Source of the DNA: Aromatoleum petrolei
Lineage (GTDB): Bacteria > Pseudomonadota > Gammaproteobacteria > Burkholderiales > Rhodocyclaceae
Reading direction: 5' to 3'
Length of the DNA: 64,000 nucleotides
Assembly: GCF_017894385.1 (NCBI RefSeq)
Contig: NZ_CP059560.1
Span: 744,001 to 808,000 of the forward strand
The translations under genes and the position numbers were made by a program. The first letter of the stretch is position 1. Every line of letters begins with the position of its first letter. The notes beneath the pieces were generated by a model that saw nothing but the letters and a program-made list of their open reading frames with translations, ran no database searches and was not told the DNA's origin. Below are positions 43,389 through 51,698 of the stretch, in pieces.

Positions 43389-44288
43389 CTACTGCGCCGG
43401 GCTGCCGGCCGTCGTCGCCGGCCCGGCGTTGGCGAGTGTCTTGTGCGCCTGCACGAGATGCGGGCGGTCGTACATGCGGCCGTCGATCCCGACCGTTCCG
43501 GCATCCGGTTGCGCTGCGAAGGCGGCGATCACCGCGCGGGCCAGAGCGAGGTCTTCTTCGCTCGGCGAGTAGCAACGGTTGATGACGTCCACCTGGTCGG
43601 GATGGATCGCGATGCGGCCGGTAAAGCCCCTGCGACGGGATTCGGCGCAGGCCGCTTCCAGCCCCGCCGCATCGCGAAAATCGGCGTGCAGCGTGTCGAT
43701 CGGAGACACCCGCGCGGCGGCCGCGGCGATCAGGCACATCGAACGGGCCAACACATACGCATGCGACAGGGCACCATCCGCTTCGCGGTTCGTGCTCGCG
43801 CCGAGGGCGGCGGAAAGATCCTCCGCGCCCCAGGTGATTCCCGCGAGACGCGCATGCGATTGCGCGTAGCCGCCCATGTTCAGCATCGCCGCAGCGGTTT
43901 CCGTCGCGACCGTCAGGATGCGCGTGCGGCCGACCGGGATGCCGCAGCGGGCTTCGAGCACATCGAGGCAGTAAGCCAGCCGCACGACGTCCTCGATGCC
44001 GTTCGCCTTGGGCAACACGACACCGTCGAGCCCCTCGTCGACCACCGACGCCAAGTCGAACAGCGCGCCAGGTTCGCTCAGGGGATTGATGCGGACGAAG
44101 GCCTGCCAGGTTCGCGCCCCCCGCGTCTCGCCGAGGTAGCGCGACGCCATTTCGCGTGCAGTGACCTTGCGCGTTGCGGCCACGGAATCCTCGAGATCGA
44201 GGATCAGCACGTCGGCCGTCGAGCCGCGCGCCTTGTCGAGCTTCTTCTCGTTGTCAGCAGGCACGAACAGCAGCGAGCGCATCTTCAT
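43389..44288 (-). CDS. HpcH/HpaI-CitE family CoA-ester lyase
   Basis: 299 residues. The TIM-barrel lyase motifs are visible: RSLLFVPADNEKKLDKA, ILDLEDSVA, RINPL, VLPKANG, ATETAAAML and AIHPDQVDVINRCYSPS. Members cleave malyl-, citramalyl- or methylmalyl-CoA type 3-hydroxyacyl-CoA esters by a retro-Claisen reaction, using Mg2+. The ATG overlaps the MaoC stop (ATGA). Paired with a MaoC hydratase, it suggests hydration of a mesaconyl/enoyl-CoA-like intermediate and then C-C cleavage. Confidence 0.9.
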   Translation of the reverse strand: MKMRSLLFVPADNEKKLDKARGSTADVLILDLEDSVAATRKVTAREMASRYLGETRGARTWQAFVRINPLSEPGALFDLASVVDEGLDGVVLPKANGIEDVVRLAYCLDVLEARCGIPVGRTRILTVATETAAAMLNMGGYAQSHARLAGITWGAEDLSAALGASTNREADGALSHAYVLARSMCLIAAAAARVSPIDTLHADFRDAAGLEAACAESRRRGFTGRIAIHPDQVDVINRCYSPSEEDLALARAVIAAFAAQPDAGTVGIDGRMYDRPHLVQAHKTLANAGPATTAGSPAQ

Positions 44289-44740
44289 TGCACCGGCCTC
44301 TTGTGCATCAGCGCCTGGCGCAGGCAGGTCGCCACCAACTCGCCGCGCTGGTTGTAGCCGTCGTGCCGGAAGGTGACGATGCCCTGCGTCGGCCGTGACG
44401 CGCTCTCCCGCACATTCAGTACTGTGGTCACCGAGTTGAGCGTGTCGCCGGCGAAGACCGGCGCCGGGAACTTCACGTCAGTCATGCCAAGGTTCGCTAC
44501 CGTCGTTCCCAGCGTCGTGTCCTGCACGGAGAGGCCGATCACCAGTCCCAGCGTGAAGATGCTGTTCATCAGGGGACGGCCAAACTCGGTTTTTGCGCAG
44601 TAGTCTGCGTCGATATGGATCTGCGCCGGGTTGTACGTGGCCGCGCAGAACCAGACGTTGTCCGCTTCGGTCACCGTGCGGCGGATCTCGTGCCGGAACA
44701 CCTGATCCACCCGAAACTCGTCGAAATACAAGCCAGCCAT
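44285..44740 (-). CDS. MaoC-like (R)-specific hydratase, mesaconyl-CoA-hydratase-like
   Basis: 151 residues with a single hot-dog domain. The hydratase motif is seen as NPAQIHIDADYCAKTEFGRP, with D and H as catalytic residues. ATG follows CGGAGACAAAG. It is the first gene of the operon that continues with HpcH lyase, acyl-CoA dehydrogenase and the second envelope module. The promoter region upstream holds two adjacent perfect palindromes. Confidence 0.88.
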   Translation of the reverse strand: MAGLYFDEFRVDQVFRHEIRRTVTEADNVWFCAATYNPAQIHIDADYCAKTEFGRPLMNSIFTLGLVIGLSVQDTTLGTTVANLGMTDVKFPAPVFAGDTLNSVTTVLNVRESASRPTQGIVTFRHDGYNQRGELVATCLRQALMHKRPVQ

Positions 44741-44770
44741 CTTTGTCTCCGAATCCTGATACTTTTTTCT

Positions 44771-44800
44771 AACGTACTGTACGTTACCATACGATATGGT
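44771..44800 (-). promoter_or_regulatory. Two abutting 15-bp palindromes at the MaoC operon promoter
   Basis: AACGTA-CTG-TACGTT (44771-44785) and ACCATA-CGA-TATGGT (44786-44800) are each perfect inverted repeats and touch each other. In the minus direction, TTGCAA and TATGGT spaced 17 bp fit a promoter whose -10 box overlaps the second palindrome, so bound repressor would block transcription of the MaoC operon. The second palindrome contains the CATACGATA element found at other promoters in the window. Confidence 0.7.
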
Positions 44801-44893
44801 TTAAGTATTTGCAACTCTTTTGCGCGGTGTCGATGAGAATCAGGATCGAACGGTGAGTGCAGGTCCACCGAAAGCAGGCGGACCTGCACTCGC

Positions 44894-46027
44894 TTATCGG
44901 GCGGCGACGGCTGCGCCCTGCTCGTGCGAGATCTGCGGTGCGCCCGAGAACTTGTCGAGATCGTTGCGCCGCTGGATCGGCAGGTCCGGCCGCGGGCAGG
45001 CGAGCCCGGTGCCGGGCCCGCACATCCCGGTGCCGACCGTAAAGAAGGCAGGCGTGTCGTCCGGAAAGGGATCGGCGTTGGCCGTCAGCAGCGGCATCGG
45101 CAGCACATAGATGAACAGCTCGACCGTCTGGCAGAAGCCGATCACCGCGACCGCGCGCACCATGCCCTTGCGGAAATTCGAGCGCTTGCAGAATTCCATC
45201 TTCTCGACGCCGCGTTCGACCCAGGTCAAGCCCTTGTCGTCCTTGAAGTACAGCAGCACCGCGCACAGCCCCCACCACCCACCGAAGAAAATCGCTTCGT
45301 AAATCGGGAACTGGTACCAGTGGCCCGCGAAAATGCTAAGCGCACGGATGGAGCCGGGATAGGCGTAGATGCCGGTGAACCGGATCAGCGCCATTTCGAG
45401 GACCATGTCGAAGACCATCACGGCCAGCACACCGACAATGCCCAGTCGCAGGTTGGTGATCGCGGGGAAACGCGACTTCGCCCAACGCATCGCAGCGAGG
45501 CCGAACAGGCAGCCCCAGATCAGAAAGCCGGGATATCCGCCCGACCACGCGATCAGGGGCTCCGGCAGCAGATTTCCACGCGGACTCATCCAGCCGGGAA
45601 TCTCTCCGGACAGAAAGCCCATGTTGAAGGCGTACGGGTTATATACGCAGCCCTGCTGGATCCAGTTCATCGACGGATCCCAGAAGATCGCGAAAAAGAA
45701 CCCGATCCCGAGCAAGCCCAAGGTGTTCGGCTGCCCGGTCTGCCGGATCGGCTTCACCAGTTGCGTGTAGATGAAGTAGATCCACACCAGCGACATGCCG
45801 ATTTCGACCGCGCGCGTACCGATCTTGAACTGGAGTGGCACTTCGACCCCCGGCGGGAGCACGGTTGGGCCGAAGTACGGCGCAGTCACCCAGTGGTAAA
45901 CCACGTACAGCATGAAGCTGATAAAGCCCGCGCCGACTATCGCCCACGCCCGCACGACGGCCGTGCCGTCGGTGCCGCTGATGTCCGAAGCCGCGCGGCT
46001 TCGCGAAACGGTGATGCTTGCGTCCAT
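44894..46027 (-). CDS. AveC-like (spirocyclase family) membrane protein
   Basis: 377 residues from ATG 46027, about eight membrane helices. Conserved family segments include IGFFFAIFWDPSMNWIQQG, AGHWYQFPIYEAIFFGG and a C-terminal GTGMCGPGTGLACP. AveC forms the spiroketal in avermectin synthesis; relatives in actinobacteria and proteobacteria sit near steroid or terpene genes and have no assigned reaction. Here it is transcribed towards the MaoC operon but separated from it by the palindromic promoter region (153 bp). Family assignment is fairly sure; function is not. Confidence 0.75.
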   Translation of the reverse strand: MDASITVSRSRAASDISGTDGTAVVRAWAIVGAGFISFMLYVVYHWVTAPYFGPTVLPPGVEVPLQFKIGTRAVEIGMSLVWIYFIYTQLVKPIRQTGQPNTLGLLGIGFFFAIFWDPSMNWIQQGCVYNPYAFNMGFLSGEIPGWMSPRGNLLPEPLIAWSGGYPGFLIWGCLFGLAAMRWAKSRFPAITNLRLGIVGVLAVMVFDMVLEMALIRFTGIYAYPGSIRALSIFAGHWYQFPIYEAIFFGGWWGLCAVLLYFKDDKGLTWVERGVEKMEFCKRSNFRKGMVRAVAVIGFCQTVELFIYVLPMPLLTANADPFPDDTPAFFTVGTGMCGPGTGLACPRPDLPIQRRNDLDKFSGAPQISHEQGAAVAAR

Positions 46028-46212
46028 CTGGTGTCCCCATCCAGTTCCAATTGCTGCGAAACCAGCCTCGCAGCGTCCGCGGGAATCCCCTTTCATTGAT
46101 GTTTTGTCGGGAATCCCTGCGGAGGATCTTGATGAAGACCGTGCGGTGTTACACCTGACTAAAGTTGGGCACAGGACCAACTTCAGCACCGAAATGCTCG
46201 ACGTCGGGAACT

Positions 46213-46311
46213 GTCCTGCTGACATCCGCGACGCATATGGACCTGTACGACGGCAAGGGCGTGGACATCGCGATGAGCAAGCTGGCGCCGTTCTTCGCTC
46301 GAACGGTTTGA
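46213..46311 (+). pseudogene. C-terminal remnant of an alpha/beta hydrolase
   Basis: A reading frame ending at 46311 gives ATHMDLYDGKGVDIAMSKL and a following PFF segment, which is the end of YcjY-like alpha/beta hydrolases, with the catalytic His in ATHMDLYD. Nothing of the rest of that protein is present upstream. It lies directly before the broken SDR gene. Confidence 0.55.
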
Positions 46312-46358
46312 TCCACGGCAAGCAGCTTCAGTTCGCAATCTCATCGAAAGGGAAACTC

Positions 46359-47191
46359 ATGACTGACACGAAAGTTTGGTTCATCACTGGCGCCGGCCGC
46401 GTCAACATCGCCAAAGCCGCCCCGGCCGCCGGCCACGCGGCGGTCGCCACCGGACGCGATCCCGCGAAGGTCATTGCTGCAGTCGGCAACCACGACCAGC
46501 TGCTTGCCATCAAGCTCGACGTCACCCGTCCGGAGGACGCCGTCGCTGCGGTCGAGGCCGCGGTCGGAAAACTCGGCCGGATTGATGTCCTGGCCAACAA
46601 CGCCGGCAATTTCTTCGCCGGCTTTTTCGAGGAACTCAGCTCCGATCAGGTCCGCCAGCAGATCGAAACGCTGCTATTTGGACCGATGAACGTCCGTCGC
46701 GCAGTGTTGCCGGTGATGCGTCGGCAACGGTCAGGCCTGCTGCTCACGATTTCTTCGACCGCAGGTATCTCCGGCGGCATGTTCTGCACGGCGTATGCCG
46801 CCGCGAAATTCGGCATCGAGGGCTGGATGGAGTCACTGGCGCCGGAGGTCGCACCGTTCGGCACCCGTACGATTACTGGTCGAGCCCGGATTCTTCCGTT
46901 CAGAACTGCTCAGCACCGGCTCGACCACCTACGCGCAGCCTGCTATCGCCGACTACGCCGAGCGCACGCGGGAAACTGTCGCCGCCTAGAGCAGCATGAA
47001 GGCAAGCAAGGCGGCGCCCCTGCCAAGCTGGCCGACGCGTTGATCCATCTGACCGGACTTGCAGAACCACCAGCCCGCTTTGCCGCCGGGGCCGACGCCG
47101 TACTGACCTTCGAGGCGAAGGCCAAGACCTTGCTCGCCCGACGGAGGCCCTGCGCGAGCTGTCCTCGTCACTTGCTCACGACGCCAGTTGA
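46359..47191 (+). pseudogene. Short-chain dehydrogenase, degraded by frameshifts
   Basis: ATG 46359 opens an SDR (MTDTKVWFITGAGR). The glycine-rich motif has lost residues (GAGRVNIAKA, where GAGRGMG... is usual). Catalytic features remain: NNAG, the Ser region ISSTAG and Y-A-A-A-K. The continuation PGFFRSELL is in a second frame (up to 46989), PAKLADALIHL returns to the first, and the end LRELSSSLAHDAS is in a third (stop 47189-47191). At least three indels plus a damaged cofactor site mean a dead gene. Confidence 0.85.
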
Positions 47192-47220
47192 AATGGTTCG
47201 CGTAGCAGACGACATCTGGT

Positions 47221-47983
47221 GAAACGCATTGGCGGAAGCTTTGGCCTGCGAAAGATCAACAGAAGTGGGCAGAGAGAACACCTCCCGACTTCACCTTTGA
47301 CGTAAAGGCGTTTCGCCTTTTCACGCAACACCAGACCGATCCGCAGGCATTGCCGAAGGACATCCGAGATGCCCTGGGACCAGTGCAGAAAGGAAACGTG
47401 TATTACAAGGACGTACCGCCCGAGCTCAAGGATGAGTTATGGACTCGGTTTGCAATGGCCATGGAGCCGTTACGTGCTGCCCAAAAAGCTCGGGGTGGTG
47501 CTATTCCAGTTCCCGCCCTGGTTCGTGCCCTCCAGGGCGGCTTTCGATCACATCCTGGAATGCGCCGAACGGCTCCGGGGATTGCAACTGGCGGTGGAGT
47601 TCCGGAACCGGACATGGTTTGACGGTGATCGGGCGGCCCAGGTGATGGCGTTTGAACGCGAACACCGGTTGGCACACGTCGTCGTCGATGAGCCCCAAGG
47701 TTTCGCCAGCAGTGTCCCCGCACTGTGGGAGGTGACGTGCCCACACGTAGCGATTGTCCGGTTTCATGGGAGGAACACCGACACCTGGGACAAGAAGGGA
47801 CTGAGCTCGTCCGGGGAACGGTTCAACTACCTCTATGCGGCTGCGGAGCTCACGGGGTTGGCTGAGAAGGTCCGACAGCTGGCACGGAAGGCCAAGTCCG
47901 TCCATGCCGTTTTCAACAACAACTTCGGTGACTATGCGCAACGGAACGCGGCCCAATTCCGGCAGATGATCCTGGGGCTATGA
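47221..47983 (+). pseudogene. DUF72 (YecE-like) protein, 5'-truncated and frameshifted
   Basis: The first frame reads WAERTPPDFTFDVKAF and PPELKDELW, typical of DUF72. At an A5 run (47483-47487) the frame changes, and the rest (LGVVLFQFPPWF, LAVEFRNRTWF, YAQRNAAQF) continues to 47983. The N-terminal ~50 residues are missing. Codon use looks less GC-biased than in neighbours, suggesting a separate origin. A single-base sequencing error at the homopolymer cannot be excluded, but the truncation remains. Confidence 0.8.
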
Positions 47984-48277
47984 CGGAGCCCTGATAGCGG
48001 GATGGATCGCCTTCGGCAGCGGCGACCAGTGAGTCGTCCAACGCGGCACTACCGATCGGTGACGCTAATCCGTACGCCGCGACCACCACCCCAAGCTGCA
48101 CCAAGGACCAACTCGCTCGACGGCGAGGGACAAAAGTGAGGGTGCTCTGGCGCCCCTCCGAACTTCCACGTCCACGGACCAGCTTTGCCGAGCATCGGCC
48201 ACAGCGCGCGGCACTCAAATGCGCCGGCCATTGCGTATAGACTGCTGTCATCTTTAAGAGAGCGACGGGGATGCAAG
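47984..48277. other. Gap without recognisable gene
   Basis: 294 bp between the DUF72 remnant and the ankyrin protein. Short open frames on the minus strand have no recognisable family content. I see no tRNA, repeat or attachment site here. Confidence 0.5.
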
Positions 48278-48814
48278 GTGGCACAGTACGATGAGAGGAT
48301 TATCCAAGCCTATGCGGACGCCCTATACGAGCGGGCCGCCGTCATCGTGTTCCAGTACGTGGCCGGTGTGGGCGTGCTCGGAGCCGCGGGGGCGTATTTC
48401 AGCGTCGGCAACCAGACCGCAACTGCTGTCGGATTTGGCATCGGTGCACTGTTCGGATACGTACTCGGGCGTGGAAAGTCATTTCAGCTCCGTCTCGAGG
48501 CGCAGACGGCGCTGTGTCAGGTGCAGATCGAGCGCAATACGCGGTCCTCACCACGCGTGCCTTCGTTGATATTGGATGAGTGCGCGCCGCAGGCCATAGC
48601 TGCTGAGGGCAAGCCCCCCGCATCGAGCGAGCAGTCTGAGGCCATGGCTCGGGCAATCTTCTCGGATAACTGCGAGCTGGTGAAGCGGCTCATCGCAGGC
48701 GGAGTCGACGTCAACTCGCCCAATGAAAATGGCATCACCCCGCTGCAGATGGCCCGGAACTGCGAGCGACGTGAAATCACAGCATTGCTGATCGCCGCGG
48801 GGGCCCAAGAGTAG
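48278..48814 (+). CDS. Small membrane protein with ankyrin repeats
   Basis: 178 residues from a GTG start (VAQYDERIIQ). A hydrophobic hairpin (about residues 20-65, VGVLGAAGAYFSVG and GFGIGALFGYVLGRG) is followed by a linker and about two ankyrin-type repeats at the C-terminus (DNCELVKRLIAGGVDVNSP, NGITPLQMA, REITALLIAAGA). Function unknown. It stands alone between pseudogenes and the integrative element, so it may be cargo or a remnant. The start has only a weak GACGGGGATG upstream. Confidence 0.65.
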   Translation: MAQYDERIIQAYADALYERAAVIVFQYVAGVGVLGAAGAYFSVGNQTATAVGFGIGALFGYVLGRGKSFQLRLEAQTALCQVQIERNTRSSPRVPSLILDECAPQAIAAEGKPPASSEQSEAMARAIFSDNCELVKRLIAGGVDVNSPNENGITPLQMARNCERREITALLIAAGAQE

Positions 48815-49055
48815 GGGCGCCAACGGCGGGCGCGACGGTCGGGAGGTCGGCATTACGGAAGGCTTTGCGCAATGCCGAAAACTTGCCGTTCAGAGTCAAG
48901 TCGACGGTGGAGATTGGGGCGGCAGCACAAGAGGTCCTGGCCAATGTAACGGGGCTTTGTGGGGGGCTTCTGCGGGATTCGCGATTCGTTCGCTTGTGTA
49001 AGTCGGTAGTGACTGGCCGACCTCAGCGAGAACGGGATGAGACAGTGGCAATCGT

Positions 49056-49472
49056 TTAAGTGGCGTCGGCAGCCGCCTCGCTCGTGGAGCCCGCGAGCTC
49101 GCGTTTGGGCTTGTAGTCGGCGCGCTCAACCCGGCCCAGGCACAGCGTAACGTCGTCAGCGGTCACCTGAAAGCCCGGCACCTTATCGGGGGCGCCCTCC
49201 GGAGAGTACATGAACTGCTTGAGGACGCCTTCGACCTGGACGCGCGCACCTCGCCGCAGCACGCGCGCGGCGTCCTCGCCGCGCTGGCCCCACAGCGACA
49301 CGCTCATCCAGAATCCGCCGACCTGCTGATACTCGCCGTTGGCCTGGTCGTAGGCGTAGTCGTCGAAGAACACACGCATCTCGGCGACGACCTCATCGAC
49401 CCCGTTGATGGGGACGTGCTTGAGAATGGGCGTATCGCCGAGATTGCCTTTCCCGCGAAATACGTTCGGCAT
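49056..49472 (-). CDS. DUF3577/STY4534-family ICE protein (OB-fold, SSB-like)
   Basis: 138 residues from ATG 49472 (CAGGAGTACAAC upstream). The sequence begins MPNVFRGKGNLGDTPILKHV and contains VGGFWMSVSLWG, matching the STY4534 family of clc/PFGI-1-type integrative elements. Members look like single-strand-DNA-binding OB folds and are encoded with TIGR03761 proteins. It is the last gene of the ParA-ParB block as seen here; the usual topoisomerase III gene does not follow. Confidence 0.82.
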   Translation of the reverse strand: MPNVFRGKGNLGDTPILKHVPINGVDEVVAEMRVFFDDYAYDQANGEYQQVGGFWMSVSLWGQRGEDAARVLRRGARVQVEGVLKQFMYSPEGAPDKVPGFQVTADDVTLCLGRVERADYKPKRELAGSTSEAAADAT

Positions 49473-49540
49473 GTTGTACTCCTGGGCGTCGAGGTAGAAC
49501 ACGACGGTGGCCGACGCCGGTGCCGCCGCCGTGCGGAAGA

Positions 49541-50035
49541 CTACGGATCGTGCTGCCGGGCATGCTTCAGCGCGAGGCGCGCCTCGATTTCTCGCCGGTT
49601 GAGCTCGATGGCGCGCCGGTGGGCGCGCTCATACCACTCGCGCAGCGCCCCGGGGAGTTGAGCGAAATGGGCGTGGATTGCGCCCCAGGGGATGTGGCCG
49701 GCGCGGGGCCCGGCGCCTGCCGCACGCCAGCGCAGGTGAAATTGACCGGTGGCCTTGCGCCGATGCACCGACAGATAGAAGCTCCGCCCCCGCACCCGGC
49801 GTGTGAGCCGCGACAAGTCCTCCTGTTGGTGGTGAATCTTGTCAACACGGGCCTGCGCCTGCCGCACGTCGGCTGGGGCTCCGCCCCTACCCGTAAAGGC
49901 CTTTGCGTCAGCATCCTGTTGACAAGGCGTACTGCCGCAGCGCGGGTCGACGACATCGGCAGCACCCGGCGGATCCGGTTGCGCCATCGCCCTCACCAGC
50001 GCCTCAATCGACCAGCCCATCATCGGTTGTCTCAT
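49541..50035 (-). CDS. DUF3158-like ICE protein
   Basis: 164 residues, hydrophilic and basic. The segment RSFYLSVHRRKATGQFHLRWR and the helix REWYERAHRRAIELNRREIEARLA resemble the DUF3158 proteins encoded between TIGR03761 and STY4534 in this element class. The start is uncertain: ATGs at 50035, 50023 and 50020 all overlap the end of the preceding gene (50004). Function is unknown. Confidence 0.65.
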   Translation of the reverse strand: MRQPMMGWSIEALVRAMAQPDPPGAADVVDPRCGSTPCQQDADAKAFTGRGGAPADVRQAQARVDKIHHQQEDLSRLTRRVRGRSFYLSVHRRKATGQFHLRWRAAGAGPRAGHIPWGAIHAHFAQLPGALREWYERAHRRAIELNRREIEARLALKHARQHDP

Positions 50036-51149
50036 CGCCGGCTGCGCCACGTTCCGAATCGATGGCGGCGATGTCGGCAGCCACGCGCTCGAGCATGGCC
50101 TTCTCGGTGTCGGAGATCGAAATGCGGCGCTGGGAATGGCGCGAGATCTGGTGGCCTGCGTAGATGCCGGCTGGCACAGCCCCGAAGATCCCGGTGACCG
50201 CTGCGACACGCTTGCCGGCATTGGCGTCGGCGCCGGGCAGGAAGTCGGCGCGGCTGAGCGGCAGCAGGTCCGGCTTGGTGAGCCAGTTCTCGAACCGGAT
50301 GAACTCCTCGAAAGCGGCACGGATCGGCCGGGTGAACTGGCGGATGGCGTCATGCGCCTCCTTGTCTGAGAACAGGGACTTGCGCCCGAGGGTCTTGACC
50401 ACCCGGACGTAGTAGTCGAACTCCACGATCAGCTCGGCGATGACATAGCCGTAGGGGCTGCGGAATCCGAGTTCCAGGACCTTCGGCTCGCGCGACTTGA
50501 GGATGCCGAAGCCCAGTCCCTTGTCGGCCCGCTTTTTGAGTTCGGCGCTGAGCAGGGTCGCCTGGCGGTCGAGTGCCCGCCTGAGCTCCGGGATGCGGTG
50601 ATCGGCGCGCAGGAGCGCCCAGTCCGCGTAAGGGTTGTTGTTGCGCGTGAGCGCCCACAGGGCTTTGAGGCTCGATGCGACCCGTTTGCCGCCGGGAATG
50701 GCATTGTAGTGCCCCGCGGGGTCGCGGCGGCGGCCCATGAACATCCGAAAGCCCTCTTTCGTGTGGAGGGTCATCGTATCCACACCATCGTCGACGAGCG
50801 AGCCGAGATCGCGCAGTTGGGTCGCGACCGCGGGTTCGACCGTGGCATCGGCGCCCGCGGTGACCCGGTATTCAGCCTCCATCTGCTTGAGCTTGTCGCA
50901 GCGTTGAAGATAAAGCTCGTAGCGCGCCCAGCGCGGATCGTGGGGATCGGGGTCGTCCGCCTCAATCAGATCGGCAAGCTTCTCGCGCTCCCTGGAAATG
51001 CTGTAGCGATCGGGAAACGGGGACCGATCGTCGGTCTCGAAGGGGATGGGGGTGCCGCCTGGGAAGACGGGATCGAGGAGCCCGGGCAGGTCGTCGTCAG
51101 GCGCAGGGGACGAGTGCGGGAGCGGTGGGGCGATCGGATGGGATGGCAT
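50004..51149 (-). CDS. TIGR03761-family integrative element protein
   Basis: 381 residues from ATG 51149 (GAGGACGACAA upstream). The block MTLHTKEGFRMFMGRR, GKRVASSLKALWAL, NPYADWALL and LLPLSRADFLPGAD is characteristic of TIGR03761 proteins of PFGI-1-like elements. The role is unknown, probably in element replication or maintenance with the DUF3158 and STY4534 proteins that follow with overlaps or short gaps. Confidence 0.85.
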   Translation of the reverse strand: MPSHPIAPPLPHSSPAPDDDLPGLLDPVFPGGTPIPFETDDRSPFPDRYSISREREKLADLIEADDPDPHDPRWARYELYLQRCDKLKQMEAEYRVTAGADATVEPAVATQLRDLGSLVDDGVDTMTLHTKEGFRMFMGRRRDPAGHYNAIPGGKRVASSLKALWALTRNNNPYADWALLRADHRIPELRRALDRQATLLSAELKKRADKGLGFGILKSREPKVLELGFRSPYGYVIAELIVEFDYYVRVVKTLGRKSLFSDKEAHDAIRQFTRPIRAAFEEFIRFENWLTKPDLLPLSRADFLPGADANAGKRVAAVTGIFGAVPAGIYAGHQISRHSQRRISISDTEKAMLERVAADIAAIDSERGAAGDETTDDGLVD

Positions 51150-51159
51150 TTGTCGTCCT

Positions 51160-51558
51160 CTAGGTGGCGTCGGTGAGGTCATCCGCGGGCGCCTCGACGG
51201 GTTGCAGTTGGGCCAGCGCCGGAATGGGTGTGAAGCCGGGTAGGAAGTCGCATTCGGGAAGCGGGCTGCTCAAGAGCTGCCGCAGCGCCGCCATGTCGAC
51301 GGCGTACGCGCCAGTGGTGCGACGGACCTTGCGACTGCGGATCAAGCCCTGCTTTTCCAGGCGCAGCAAGGCGCGCTGGACAACCTGATGCCCCAGCAGG
51401 GTGTACCCGGCCAGTGTGCGGCTGGAGATGCGCACGGACGCGTGGTCCGCGGCCCGCCACAGCAGGGCAAGGAGGACTGCGGTGGCGGCGTAGTCACCGT
51501 TCAGGCGAATAAGAACCTCGAGGGTAATCTGCGACTCGGAGAGGGAATGTCCGGACAT
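51160..51558 (-). CDS. Winged-helix protein of the ICE maintenance block
   Basis: 132 residues. A winged-helix region can be recognised (VRISSRTLAGYTLLGHQVVQRALLRLEKQGLIRSRKVRR), followed by a proline-rich tail. I do not recognise a named family. No ribosome site precedes the ATG; the upstream DNA is occupied by 36-bp-phased repeats, which could be its operator. It is followed 10 bp later by the TIGR03761 gene. Confidence 0.65.
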   Translation of the reverse strand: MSGHSLSESQITLEVLIRLNGDYAATAVLLALLWRAADHASVRISSRTLAGYTLLGHQVVQRALLRLEKQGLIRSRKVRRTTGAYAVDMAALRQLLSSPLPECDFLPGFTPIPALAQLQPVEAPADDLTDAT

Positions 51559-51698
51559 CGGTGAAGCACGGCTGGGTTAAAGGAATCCAAACGAAGTCGG
51601 CGTTGCACTGGGTCGGAGGAATCCAGCGGCGGTGGCGTTGCTGTTGGGTTGGATGAATCCAGCGCTTACAGCTTTAACGTTGGATTGGATGAATCCAG
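51555..51698. repeat. Four imperfect repeats with exact 36-bp phase
   Basis: The core GAATCCA occurs at 51583, 51619, 51655 and 51691, exactly 36 bp apart; the two right-hand copies share GGATGAATCCAG. The array spans the end of the DUF2857-type gene, its stop codon (51666-51668) and the gap before the winged-helix gene. On the minus strand the units read L-D-S-S-N-P-T and remain in frame across the stop, so they could be a decayed protein repeat or an iteron-like DNA element. Confidence 0.75.

Noticed and set aside
48815..49055. tRNA or attachment site at the element boundary
   Set aside because: I could not find a tRNA fold or a recognisable tRNA 3' end repeat here or elsewhere in the window.
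51555..51698. CRISPR-like array (36-bp phase)
   Set aside because: The conserved part is only about 7-12 bp, spacers are not unique inserts of constant flank, and no cas genes are present.
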